Below, piece after piece: positions 1 to 12,400 of a stretch of DNA of 64,000 bases (position 1 is the stretch's first letter; every line of letters starts with the position of its first letter). The notes under the pieces are model-generated. The model had not been told where the DNA came from and ran no database searches. It saw nothing but the letters and a program-made list of their open reading frames with translations. The position numbers were made by a program, and so were the translations under genes. Source of the stretch: Pegoplata infirma (lineage: Eukaryota; Arthropoda; Insecta; Diptera; Anthomyiidae); assembly GCA_963921195.1 (NCBI GenBank), contig OY992537.1:148731841-148795840 (forward strand), read 5' to 3'.

Positions 1-2690
1 CCGAGTTATAGCAATTTAAAAATGAGGGTCTCCAAGAAACCTTAAATAATGGGTTTCTCATAAAAATGAAAAAAAACTTTGAATAAATGCATATATCTCT
101 GTAAGTACCAGCCCGATTGCCTCACATTTGGTTCCAGAGGAAAGATAAAGTCTCAATATTTTATTTTTTTGTTATTTTGACAAAATCTGAGCAATAGTTG
201 CAGAGATACAGCCGTTGAAAGTAAAAGGTCTCCAGACTACGAAAAATTACAAGTTTATCATTTTTGAAAAAATAAATTTTTTTAAAAATTTAAAATCGAG
301 CAATCTCTTTTATTCTAATTAAACTTTATTGAAAAAGATTTAAATTCGTGCAAAGGCATTTGAAATCGATATAATGGTAACCTTGATATAGCCATTTCAA
401 GTTATTACAAGTAACCCGAAAATATTTTTGATATGAATGCATAAATATCTGTTAATACTAGTCCGATAGTCTTAATTTTTTTCTGTCATGATAAAGCTAA
501 TATACTTTTGCATTCTAGTTTTTATAGAGTCAAAATCGGATCATTATTTACCGAGTTATAGCAATTTAAAAATGAGGGTCTCCAAGAAACCTTAAATAAT
601 GGGTTTCTCATAAAAATAAAAAAAAAAACTTTGCATAAATGCATATATCTCTGTAAGTACCAGCCCGATTGCCTCACATTTGGTTCCAGAGGAAAGATAA
701 AGTCTCAATCTTTTATTTTTTTGTTATTTTGACAAAATCGGAGCAATAGTTGCAGAGATACAGCCGTTGAAAGTAAAAGGTCTCCAGACTACGAAAAATT
801 ACAAGTTTATCATTTTTGAAAAAAAAATTTTTTTTAAAAATTTAAAATCGAGCAATCTCTTTTATTCTATTTAAACTTTATTGAAAAAGATTTAAATTCG
901 TTCAAAGGCATTAGAAAACGATAGAATGGTAACCTTGATATAGCCATTTCAAGTTATTACAAGTAACCCGAAAATATTTTTGATATGAATGCATAAATAT
1001 CTGTTAATACTAGTCTGATAGTCTTAAATTTTTTCTGTCATGATAAAGCTAATATACTTATGCATTCTAGTTTTTATAGAGTCAAAATCGCATCATTATT
1101 TACCGAGTTATAGCAATTTAAAAATGAGGGTCTCCGAAAAACCTTAAATAATGGGTTTCTCATAAAAATGAAAAAAAAACTTTGCATAAATGCATATATC
1201 TCTGTAAGTACCAGCCCGATTGTCTCACATTTGGTTCCAGAGGAAAGATAAAGTCTCAATCTTTTATTTTTTTGTTATTTTGACAAAATCGGAGCAATAG
1301 TTGCAGAGATACAGCCGTTGAAAGTAAAAGGTCTCCAGACTACGAAAAATTACAAGTTTATCATTTTTGAAAAAATAAATTTTTTTAAAAATTTAAAATC
1401 GAGCAATCTCTTTTATTCTAATTAAACTTTATTGAAAAAGATTTAAATTCGTGCAAAGGCATTTGAAATTGATATAATGGTAACCTTGATATAGCCATTT
1501 CAAGTTATTACAAGTAACCCGAAAATATTTTTGATATGAATGCATAAATATCTGTTAATACTAGTCCGATAGTCTTAATTTTTTTCTGTCATGATAAAGC
1601 TAATATACTTATGCATTCTAGTTTTTATAGAGTCAAAATCGGATCATTATTTACCGAGTTATAGCAATTTAAAAATGAGGGTCTCCAAGAAACCTTAAAT
1701 AATGGGTTTCTCATAAAAATGAAAAAAAAAAACTTTGAATAAATGCATATATCTCTGTAAGTACCAGCCCGATTGCCTCACATTTGGTTCCAGAGGAAAG
1801 ATAAAGTCTCAATATTTTATTTTTTTGTTATTTTGACAAAATCGGAGCAATAGTTGCAGAGATACAGCCGTTGAAAGTAAAAGGTCTCCAGACTACGAAA
1901 AATTACAAGTTTATCATTTTTGAAAAAATAAATTTTTTTAAAAATTTAAAATCGAGCAATCTCTTTTATTCTAATTAAACTTTATTGAAAAAGATTTAAA
2001 TTCGTGCAAAGGCATTTGAAATCGATATAATGGTAACCTTGATATAGCCATTTCAAGTTATTACAAGTAACCCGAAAATATTTTTGATATGAATGCATAA
2101 ATATCTGTTAATACTAGTCCGATAGTCTTAATTTTTTTCTGTCATGATAAAGCTAATATACTTATGCATTCTAGTTTTTATAGAGTCAAAATCGGATCAT
2201 TATTTACCGAGTTATAGCAATTTAAAAATGAGGGTCTCCAAGAAACCTTAAATAATGGGTTTCTCATAAAAATGAAAAAAAAAAAACTTTGAATAAATGC
2301 ATATATCTCTGTAAGTACCAGCCCGATTGCCTCACATTTGGTTCCAGAGGAAAGATAAAGTCTCAATCTTTTATTTTTTTGTTATTTTGACAAAATCGGA
2401 GCAATAGTTGCAGAGATACAGCCGTTGAAAGTAAAAGGTCTCCAGACTACGAAAAATTACAAGTTTATCATTTTGAAAAAATAAATTTTTTTAAAAATTT
2501 AAAATCGAGCAATCTCTTTTATTCTATTTAAACTTTATTGAAAAAAATTTAAATTCGTGCAAAGGCATTTGAAATCGAAATAATGGTAACCTTGATATAG
2601 CCATTTCAAGTTATTACAAGTAACCCGAAAATATTTTTGATATGAATGCATAAATATCTGTTAATACTAGTCCGATAGTCTTAATTTTTT
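1..2690 (+). repeat. 551-bp satellite array, segment 1
   Basis: Five head-to-tail monomers start (at the motif ccgagttatagc) at 1, 551, 1103, 1654 and 2207, so the period is 550-553 bp. By diagnostic variants they read as classes B, I, A, B and C. The fifth is interrupted after aatttttt (2683-2690), which is the 8-bp target duplication of the element that follows. Copies differ mainly by point changes and by the length of A/T runs. No gene is present; the 61-aa minus-strand ORFs that recur in these copies are by-products of sequence similarity. Confidence 0.97.
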
Positions 2691-3216
2691 GGCAGCATGA
2701 AATAACCCCCCAGGAAATAAGTCCCCAAAACGAAAATGAAATAAGTCCCCAAAAATTTGTACAGAAAAAACAACAACGATAATTGGGGATTTATTTCGTT
2801 TTTTGGGGAGTTAATTCATTTTTTATTTGGGGACTTATTTCATTACGAAATAGGTCCCCAAAAATAAAAATGAAATAAACCCCCAATTATTATTTTTGGG
2901 GACTTATTTCATTTTTTCTCAAATGAAGATGATAAATTTTGAAATTATTTCTGGGCATCGAAGGAATGTTTGATTTTACTATGTTGTGGTAAACCCAAGC
3001 AATGAGACAAAAAAATGATGAGGGTACTGATCAGTATTAAGGAGAGTATATTTAGGCCCCCTTTAAGGTTTTGGGTTCTGAACTTATATAGCTTGGGTAA
3101 CTTATTATATAATTCCCGTAGTAGTTGTAGTTTAATGTGTTATAGTTAGTTTTAGTAAAAATTTCCTTGATTGAACGCTATGCATGAAAATTTTTTTCGA
3201 GTTTTTAAAAAAAAAA

Positions 3217-3408
3217 TTCTACTTAAGCAATTTGTAACGAACTAATTAAGCACTAGTTTTGGTGGAGCAAAAATTTATTTAAGTGTAAGTCGGTTGGAAA
3301 TGAAAAATTCGCGCGAATTTTTCATTTCCAACCGACTTACACTTAAATAAATTTTTGCTCCACCAAAACTAGTGCTTAATTAGTTCGTTACAAATCGCTT
3401 AAGTAGAA
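3217..3408. repeat. 192-bp near-perfect palindrome 1
   Basis: The arms are 96 bp with one mismatch (3229 against 3396) and no loop; the centre of symmetry lies between 3312 and 3313 in ttcgcgcgaa. A transcript of either strand would fold into a 96-bp hairpin. It lies inside the TIR element, 16 bp before a second palindrome with the same core. Confidence 0.95.
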
Positions 3409-3423
3409 ACTATATTTTGTAGT

Positions 3424-3563
3424 CAACGAACTATTAGTTTTGTTGTAGAAAAATATTGTTTGATTGTAAATCGGTTGGAAATGAAAAATTCGCGCGAATT
3501 TTTCATTTCCAACCGATTTACAATCAAACAATATTTTTCTACAACAAAACAAATAGTTCGTTG
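3424..3563. repeat. 140-bp near-perfect palindrome 2
   Basis: The arms are 70 bp with one mismatch (3436 against 3551), centred between 3493 and 3494. About 20 bp on either side of the centre are the same as in the neighbouring palindrome, but the outer arms differ. A single-arm relative of the core (ggttgaaaatgaaaaa) recurs near 3709. Confidence 0.95.
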
Positions 3564-4491
3564 CCAAAACTGTTACCAAGAAATAATGTTCCCATAAACA
3601 AATAATTGTAACAACGGAAACATGACAAATTCCAAACAATTTTCTTCTACCGTCTAAATATCTCAAAATAAATAATGGATTTGAAAAAAATTTAATCTTT
3701 TTTAAATCGGTTGAAAATGAAAAAACTCCAAACTCTTACCAAGAAATAATTAATTGCAACAATGGAAACATGAAAAATTCCCAATAATTTTCTTCTGCCG
3801 TGAAAACATCTTAAGATATATAATGGAACTAAAAAAAGTGAAAAAAGTTTTAATCTTCCAAATAAATTTTGTTCTACACACAGTAAAAAATTTTGGGATA
3901 ATTTTAATACCGAGCTGGTGTGTATATATATCAAAGACAAAAAATAATTAAATTTATATAAATAAAGTACACTTTTAAATATTCATGGTGTAAAAACAAT
4001 TCCCTATTTCGGAATCAACACTAAATTTAATTCCAAAGAAAACTGAATTTAATTCCAAAGTGGGTTTCAAGTTAAAAAAGTAAACCAAAACTTTTTGCTG
4101 TGCACCAAAACTATAAATTCGTTAATGTAAACAAAGGGCACAAATTCGTAGTTTGCATGAATAAACCACCAGACAAGTTATGATTTCAACGCCAAAACTA
4201 AAAAAAACAGTTTGAAATTCTTTTATTTGTTTTTTTTTTGGAAGCGTTTAATTAATTTAAAATTGGGGACTTATTTCATTTTTCAAAATGGGGATTTATT
4301 TCATATGAAACAAAACCCCAAAATTGGGGTGTTATTTCATTTTATTTTGGGGTGTTTTTGCATTCCGATGGGGACTTATTTCATTTTTAAAATTGGGGAT
4401 TTATTTCGTAATGAAATAAGTCCCCATTTTTGGGGACTTGTTTCATTTTCATTTTGGGGGCTTATTTCCTGGGGGGTTATTTCATGCTGCC

Positions 4492-7400
4492 AATTTTTTT
4501 CTGTCATGATAAAGCTAATATTCTTATGCCTTCTAGTTTTTATAGAGTCAAAATCGGATCATTATTTACCGAGTTATAGCAATTTAAAAATGAGGGTCTC
4601 CAAAAAACCTTAAATAATGGGTTTCTCATAAAAATAAAAAAAAAACTTTGCATAAATGCATATATCTCTGTAAGTACCAGCCCGATTGTCTCACATTTGG
4701 TTCCAGAGGAAAGATAAAGTCTCAATCTTTTATTTTTTTGTTATTTTGACAAAATCGGAGCAATAGTTGCAGAGATACAGCCGTTGAAAGTAAAAGGTCT
4801 CCAGACTACGAAAAATTACAAGTTTATCATTTTTGAAAAAATAAATTTTTTTAAAAATTTAAAATCGAGCAATCTCTTTTATTCTATTTAAACTTTATTG
4901 AAAAAGATTTAAATTCGTGCAAAGGCATTAGAAAACGATAGAATGGTAACCTTGATATAGCCATTTCAAGTTATTACAAGTAACCCGAAAATATTTTTGA
5001 TATGAATGCATAAATATCTGTTAATACTAGTCCGATAGTCTTAATTTTTTTCTGTCATGATAAAGCTAATATACTTATGCATTCTAGTTTTTATAGAGTC
5101 AAAATCGGATCATTATTTACCGAGTTATAGCAATTTAAAAATGAGGGTCTCCAAAAAACCTTAAATAATGGGTTTCTCATAAAAATGAAAAAAAAAACTT
5201 TGCATAAATGCATATATCTCTGTAAGTACTAGCCCGATTGTCTCACATTTGGTTCCAGAGGAAAGATAAAGTCTCAATCTTTTATTTTTTTGTTATTTTG
5301 ACAAAATCGGAGCAATAGTTGCAGAGATACAGCCGTTGAAAGTAAAAGGTCTCCAGACTACGAAAAATTACAAGTTTATCATTTTTGAAAAAATAAATTT
5401 TTTTAAAAATTTAAAATCGAGCAATCTCTTTTATTCTAATTAAACTTTATTGAAAAAGATTTAAATTCGTGCAAAGGCATTTGAAATTGATATAATGGTA
5501 ACCTTGATATAGCCATTTCAAGTTATTACAAGTAACCCGAAAATATTTTTGATATGAATGCATAAATATCTGTTAATACTAGTCCGATAGTCTTAATTTT
5601 TTTCTGTCATGATAAAGCTAATATACTTATGCATTCTAGTTTTTATAGAGTCAAAATCGGATCATTATTTACCGAGTTATAGCAATTTAAAAATGAGGGT
5701 CTCCAAGAAACCTTAAATAATGGGTTTCTCATAAAAATGAAAAAAAAAAACTTTGAATAAATGCATATATCTCTGTAAGTACCAGCCCGATTGCCTCACA
5801 TTTGGTTCCAGAGGAAAGATAAAGTCTCAATCTTTTATTTTTTTGTTATTTTGACAAAATCGGAGCAATAGTTGCAGAGATACAGCCGTTGAAAGTAAAA
5901 GGTCTCCAGACTACGAAAAATTACAAGTTTATCATTTTGAAAAAATAATTTTTTTTAAAAATTTAAAATCGAGCAATCTCTTTTATTCTATTTAAACTTT
6001 ATTGAAAAAGATATAAATTCGTGCAAAGGCATTTGAAATCGAAATAATGGTAACCTTGATATAGCCATTTCAAGTTATTACAAGTAACCCGAAAATATTT
6101 TTGATATGAATGCATAAATATCTGTTAATACTAGTCCGATAGTCTTAATTTTTTTCTGTCATGATAAAGCTAATATTCTTATGTCTTCTAGTTTTTATAG
6201 AGTCAAAATCGGATCATTATTTACCGAGTTATAGCAATTTAAAAATGAGGGTCTCCAAAAAACCTTAAATAATGGGTTTCTCATAAAAATGAAAAAAAAA
6301 ACTTTGCATAAATGCATATATCTCTGTGAGTACCAGCCCGATTGTCTCACATTTGGTTCCAGAGGAAAGATAAAGTCTCAATCTTTTATTTGTTTGTTAT
6401 TTTGACAAAATCGGAGCAATAGTTGCAGAGATACAGCCGTTGAAAGTAAAAGGTCTCCAGACTACGAAAAATTACAAGTTTATCATTTTTGAAAAAATTA
6501 ATTTTTTTAAAAATTTAAAATCGAGCAATCTCTTTTATTCTATTTAAACTTTATTGAAAAAGATTTAAATTCGTGCAAAGGCATTAGAAAACGATAGAAT
6601 TGTAACCTTGATATAGCCATTTCAAGTTATTACAAGTAACCCGAAAATATTTTTGATATGAATGCATAAATATCTGTTAATACTAGTCTGATAGTCTTAA
6701 ATTTTTTCTGTCATGATAAAGCTAATATACTTATGCATTCTAGTTTTTATAGAGTCAAAATAGCATCATTATTTACCGAGTTATAGCAATTTAAAAATGA
6801 GGGTCTCCAAAAAACCTTAAATAATGGGTTTCTCATAAAAATGAAAAAAAAACTTTGCATAAATGCATATATCTCTGTAAGTACCAGCCCGATTGTCTCA
6901 CATTTGGTTCCAGAGGAAAGATAAAGTCTCAATCTTTTATTTTTTTGTTATTTTGACAAAATCGGAGCAATAGTTGCAGAGATACAGCCGTTGAAAGTAA
7001 AAGGTCTCCAGACTACGAAAAATTACAAGTTTATCATTTTTGAAAAAATAAATTTTTTTAAAAATTTAAAATCGAGCAATCTCTTTTATTCTAATTAAAC
7101 TTTATTGAAAAAGATTTAAATTCGTGCAAAGGCATTTGAAATTGATATAATGGTAACCTTGATATAGCCATTTCAAGTTATTACAAGTAACCCGAAAATA
7201 TTTTTGATATGAATGCATAAATATCTGTTAATACTAGTCCGATAGTCTTAATTTTTTTCTGTCATGATAAAGCTAATATACTTATGCATTCTAGTTTTTA
7301 TAGAGTCAAAATCGGATCATTATTTACCGAGTTATAGCAATTTAAAAATGAGGGTCTCCAAGAAACCTTAAATAATGGGTTTCTCATAAAAATGAAAAAA

Positions 7401-7835
7401 AAAACTTTGAATAAATGCATATATCTCTGTAAGTACCAGCCCGATTGTCTCACATTTGGTTCCAGAGGAAAGATAAAGTCTCAATATTTTATTTTTTTGT
7501 TATTTTGACAAAATCGGAGCAATAGTTGCAGAGATACAGCCGTTGAAAGAAAAAGGTCTCCAGACTACGAAAAATTACAAGTTTATCATTTTTGAAAAAA
7601 TAAATTTTTTTAAAAATTTAAAATCGAGCAATCTCTTTTATTCTAATTAAACTTTATTGAAAAAGATTTAAATTCGTGCAAAGGCATTTGAAATCGATAT
7701 AATGGTAACCTTGATATAGCCATTTCAAGTTATTACAAGTAACCCGAAAATATTTTTGATATGAATGCATAAATATCTGTTAATACTAGTCCGATAGTCT
7801 TAATTTTTTTCTGTCATGATAAAGCTAATATACTT
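4492..7835 (+). repeat. 551-bp satellite array, segment 2
   Basis: This segment holds the tail of the monomer interrupted at 2690, then monomers starting at 4569, 5120, 5672, 6224, 6776 and 7327 (classes F, A, C, H, A, B). The last is broken after tatactt at 7835 by the next element. There is nothing but satellite here. Confidence 0.97.
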
Positions 7836-8013
7836 CCCAGCAGAAATTTTGCTGAACGTTCAGCAGCTTTTGGAAGGGGAACTTGAGTAAAGGAGCGCAT
7901 CCAATTGCGCTGAATTCATGCATGATTCTCTAAGGCGATGTCCCACTTTAGAGCGCTAGTTGGATACACAGAAACAGCGCTCTTTAGATGCACTGAAATC
8001 ACATGTCTTTAGA

Positions 8014-8171
8014 GCGCTGATTTAAGCAGAATACAGATGCTGTAAATTCATGTATCTTTTTAGCGCTGATTTAAGCAGATTAAAGATGCAGTGAATTCAT
8101 GTATCTTTGTAGAGCTGATTTAAGCAGAATAAAGATGCTGTAAATTCATGTATCTTTTTAGCGCTGATTTT
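8014..8171 (+). repeat. 49-bp tandem repeat, 3.2 copies
   Basis: Units begin at 8014, 8063, 8112 and 8161 (partial), exactly 49 bp apart, each starting gcgctgattt (gagctgattt in the third). Each unit carries a gatgc(t/a)gt(a/g)aattcatg stretch. A diverged single unit lies in the right half of the element around 9138-9187. Subterminal arrays of this kind often hold transposase-binding sites; that role is inferred here. Confidence 0.9.
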
Positions 8172-8508
8172 GTAATAAAATTTGTATTTTCTAAAATTAA
8201 AGTTCTAAAATTAAAATGTAAAAATGAGACAAAAAATTTACCAATAAATGAAAAAATATTCAAAAGAAGTTATAACAAATGTATCTTAGTTTTTCTGTTT
8301 TTTCGTGATTAGAGTTTGTGTTTAATCCAAATCGGTTTATTCATCGAAATAACAAATAAGCATTGGCTGTTTTTTGGTTGGCCTATTTATCATCATTTAA
8401 AATGTGTTAAAGGCCTCTGTTATGTCTTTCAAAACTTTTCAAATCACATGATATTTTCCGAATCACATGAAATCGAGTTTGGTGTTTGTTTACGGGTTCA
8501 TTCAAAGT

Positions 8509-8921
8509 CAGACAAGGAAAAACAATAAAATTTAAAATTCGTTATTGATAAAATTCAATTTTGAATTTTTCAAAAAATTCAAGAAAGAATTTTAAATATA
8601 ATTCTTAAAAATTTTATTTTAAATTCTTAGAAGAAATAAAATTCAAAAAAATTTTATTTAAAATTCTTTAAAGAATTTTATTAATAAAAAAATAATTTTA
8701 TTTCCATAATAACAAATATATTTTGAACAAATAAATATTCAAACCAAAAATAAAATAAAATCAAACCAAAAATAAAATTCAAAAATAAAATTCTTTTTTT
8801 TTGAGAATTTTATTTTTGGAAATAATAAAATTCAAATGTTTTTGAGAATTTTATTTAAACAAAAATTTTATTTCAAATACCTTATGAATTTTAAATAAAA
8901 TTCGAATTTTTTCCTTGTCTG
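8509..8921. mobile_element. 413-bp hAT-like MITE, nested
   Basis: The terminal inverted repeats are cagacaaggaaaaa and ttttttccttgtctg. They are flanked by the perfect 8-bp duplication ttcaaagt (8501-8508 and 8922-8929). The interior is almost entirely A+T and made of short inverted copies of aaaattc/gaatttt. A CAG start with an 8-bp duplication fits the hAT superfamily. It sits inside the TT-type element, so it inserted later than its host element or travelled with it. Confidence 0.88.
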
Positions 8922-9420
8922 TTCAAAGTTTAAATCAAATAACTAAAATTTAAAAAAATATAACAAAAAAATTCATTCGTTTTACTTTACAAAACTTTAT
9001 TTATGTGAAACAAAATGAAAAAAAAAAAAATCGGAAGTGAACATCAAAAAAATATCGGAAATTTTCATTTTCACATTTTTTATGGGATCTTTTTTGGGAA
9101 CAGCTGTCAAAGATGCTATGATTGAAGCGCTCTTTGCAGCGCTGATTAATGCGCAATAATGATGCAGTCAAATCATGTGTCTTTGTCTAAAACTCATGTT
9201 TTTTTATTCAAAAAGTGTTAAAAATATTAAAAAGGAAAGCAAGTGTGAAATTTTATCAAAAAATAATTACACATTATAAGTTTTATATAAAAAATCTTAA
9301 AAAAAAATTAAAATTTTTTCCCCTTCCTTTTACTGCATCCCTAAGAGCGCTCTTTGGATGCGCTACGGTATGCTATAAACAGATGCTGTGTCGCCAAAAT
9401 CTCGATTTATTTCTGCTGGG

Positions 9421-12400
9421 TTATGCATTCTAGTTTTTATAGAGTCAAAATCGGATCATTATTTACCGAGTTATAGCAATTTAAAAATGAGGGTCTCCAA
9501 GAAACCTTAAATAATGGGTTTCTCATAAAAATAAAAAAAAAACTTTGCATAAATGCATATATAAGTACCAGCCCGATTGCCTCACATTTGGTTCCAGAGG
9601 AAAGATAAAGTCTTAATCATTTATTTTTTTGTTATTTTGACAAAATCGGAGCAATAGTTGCAGAGATACAGCCGTTGAAAGTAAAAGGTCTCCAGACTAC
9701 GAAAAATTACAAGTTTATCATTTTTGAAAAAATAAATTTTTTTAAAAATTTTAAATCGAGCAATCTCTTTTATTCTATTTAAACTTTATTGAAAAAGATT
9801 TAAATTCGTGCAAAGGCATTAGAAAACGATAGAATGGTAACCTTGATATAGCCATTTCAAGTTATTACAAGTAACCCGAAAATATTTTTGATATGAATGC
9901 ATAAATATCTGTTAATACTAGTCCGATAGTCTTAATTTTTTTCTGTCATGATAAAGCTAATATACTTATGCCTTCTAGTTTTTATAGAGTCAAAATCGGA
10001 TCATTATTTACCGAGTTAAAGCAATTTAAAAATGAGGGTCTCCAAAAAACCTTAAATAATGGGTTTCTCATAAAAATGAAAAAAAAACTTTGCATAAATG
10101 CATATATCTCTGTAAGTACCAGCCCGATTGTCTCACATTTGGTTCCAGAGGAAAGATAAAGTCTCAATCTTTTATTTTTTTGTTATTTTGACAAAATCGG
10201 AGCAATAGTTGCAGAGATACAGCCGTTGAAAGTAAAAGGTCTCCAGACTACGAAAAATTACAAGTTTATCATTTTTGAAAAAATATTTTTTTTTTTAAAA
10301 TTTAAAATCGAGCAATCTCTTTTATTCGAATTAAACTTTATTGAAAAAGATTTAAATTCGTGCAAAGGCATTTGAAATCGATATAATGGTAACCTTGATA
10401 TAGCCATTTCAAGTTATTACAAGTAACCCGAAAATATTTTTGATATGAATGCATAAATATCTGTTAATACTAGTCCGATAGTCTTAATTTTTTTCTGTCA
10501 TGATAAAGCTAATATACTTATGCATTCTAATTTTTATAGAGTCAAAATCGGATCATTATTTACCGAGTTATAGCAATTTAAAAATGAGGGTCTCCAAAAA
10601 ACCTTAAATAATGGGTTTCTCATAAAAATGAAAAAAAAAACTTTGCATAAATGCATATATCTCTGTAAGTACCAGCCCGATTGTCTCACATTTGGTTCCA
10701 GAGGAAAGATAAAGTCTCAATCTTTTATTTTTTTGTTATTTTGACAAAATCGGAGCAATAGTTGCAGAGATACAGCCGTTGAAAGTAAAAGGTCTCCAGA
10801 CTACGAAAAATTACAAGTTTATCATTTTTGAAAAAAAATTTTTTTTTTAAAATTTAAAATCGAGCAATCGTTTTTATTCTATTTAAACTTAATTGAAAAA
10901 GATTTAAATTCGTGCAAAGGCATTAGAAAACGATAGAATTGTAACCTTGATATAGCCATTTCAAGTTATTACATGTAACCCGAAAATATTTTTGATATGA
11001 ATGCATAAATATCTGTTAATACTAGTCTGATAGTCTTAAATTTTTTCTGTCATGATAAAGCTAATATACTTATGCATTCTAGTTTTTATAGAGTCAAAAT
11101 CGCATCATTATTTACCGAGTTATAGCAATTTAAAAATGAGGGTCTCCAAAAAACCTTAAATAATGGGTTTTTCATAAAAATGAAAAAAAAACTTTGCATA
11201 AATGCATATATCTCTGTAAGTACCAGCCCGATTGTCTCACATTTGGTTCCAGAGGAAAGATAAAGTCTCAATCTATTATTTTTTTGTTATTTTGACAAAA
11301 TCGGAGCAATAGTTGCAGAGATACAGCCGTTGAAAGTAAAAGATCTCCAGACTACGAAAAATTACAAGTTTATCATTTTTGAAAAAATAAATTTTTTTAA
11401 AAATTTAAAATCGAGCAATCTCTTTTATTCTAATTAAACTTTATTGAAAAAGATTTAAATTCGTGCAAAGGCATTTGAAATTGATATAATGGTAACCTTG
11501 ATATAGCCATTTTAAGTTATTACAAGTAACCCGAAAATATTTTTGATATGAATGCATAAATATCTGTTAATACTAGTCCGATAGTCTTAATTTTTTTCTG
11601 TCATGATAAAGCTAATATACTTATGCATTCTAGTTTTTATAGAGTCAAAATCGGATCATTATTTACCGAGTTATAGCAATTTAAAAATGAGGGTCTCCAA
11701 GAAACCTTAAATAATGGGTTTCTCATAAAAATAAAAAAAAAAACTTTGCATAAATGCATATATCTCTGTAAGTACCAGCCCGATTGCCTCACATTTGGTT
11801 CCAGAGGAAAGATAAAGTCTCAATCTTTTATTTTTTTGTTATTTTGACAAAATCGGAGCAATAGTTGCAGAGATACAGCCGTTGAAAGTAAAAGGTCTCC
11901 AGACTACGAAAAATTACAAGTTTATCATTTTTGAAAAAAACATTTTTTTAAAAATTTAAAATCGAGCAATCTCTTTTATTCTATTTAAACTTTATTGAAA
12001 AAGATTTAAATTCGTGCAAAGGCATTAGAAAACGATAGAATGGTAACCTTGATATAGCCATTTCAAGTTATTACAAGTAACCCGAAAATATTTTTGATAT
12101 GAATGCATAAATATCTGTTAATACTAGTCTGATAGTCTTAAATTTTTTCTGTCATGATAAAGCTAATATACTTATGCATTCTAGTTTTTATAGAGTCAAA
12201 ATCGCATCATTATTTACCGAGTTATAGCAATTTAAAAATGAGGGTCTCCAAAAAACCTTAAATAATGGGTTTCTCATAAAAATGAAAAAAAAACTTTACA
12301 TAAATGCATATATCTCTGTAAGTACCATCCCGATTGTCTCACATTTGGTTCCAGAGGAAAGATAAAGTCTCAATCTTTTATTTTTTTGTTATTTTGACAA

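Larger units (their letters stand above)
2691..4491. mobile_element. 1.8-kb non-autonomous TIR DNA transposon (8-bp TSD)
   Basis: The element starts ggcagcatgaaataac and ends with its inverse complement. The terminal inverted repeats match over about 66 bp with three mismatches. It is flanked by the perfect 8-bp duplication aatttttt (2683-2690 and 4492-4499); removing the element and one copy restores the monomer. Near both ends the motif ggggacttatttcat (or its complement) recurs many times in both orientations, possibly as transposase-binding sites. The centre carries two large palindromes (listed separately). No transposase ORF is visible. An 8-bp duplication is typical of hAT, P and Merlin elements. 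The terminal string CAnnATGAAATAAC looks like P-element ends, but two extra G residues precede it, so the superfamily is left open. Confidence 0.9.
7836..9420. mobile_element. 1.6-kb non-autonomous TIR element with TT target duplication
   Basis: It begins cccagcagaaat and ends atttctgctggg, a 12-bp terminal inverted repeat. The satellite reads tatactt before it and ttatgc after it, so the target duplication is only TT (7834-7835 and 9421-9422); removing the insert restores tatacttatgc. The left part holds a 49-bp tandem repeat with agcgct motifs, and related agcgct-rich sequence lies near the right end (9124-9190, 9345-9363). A second MITE is nested at 8509-8921. No transposase is visible. 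The insertion at 57760-59734 has the same CCC...GGG ends and TT duplication, so the two probably belong to one superfamily, which I cannot name. Confidence 0.85.

Noticed and set aside
1074..1259. Minus-strand 61-aa ORF repeated in many satellite monomers
   Set aside because: It is open only in monomers where the A-run length keeps the frame, and is broken in many others. Differences fall in all codon positions and in the homopolymer. It reflects satellite similarity, not a gene family; a codon-substitution test over all copies could confirm this.
2691..2710. Assignment of the 1.8-kb TIR element to the P superfamily
   Set aside because: The end resembles P-element termini at 12 of 14 positions and the duplication is 8 bp, but two extra G residues precede the match and no transposase is present; hAT and Merlin fit the 8-bp duplication equally.
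4212..4613. 133-aa ORF crossing the end of the 1.8-kb TIR element
   Set aside because: It runs through the terminal inverted repeat into satellite and is made of repeated ggggacttatttcat translations.
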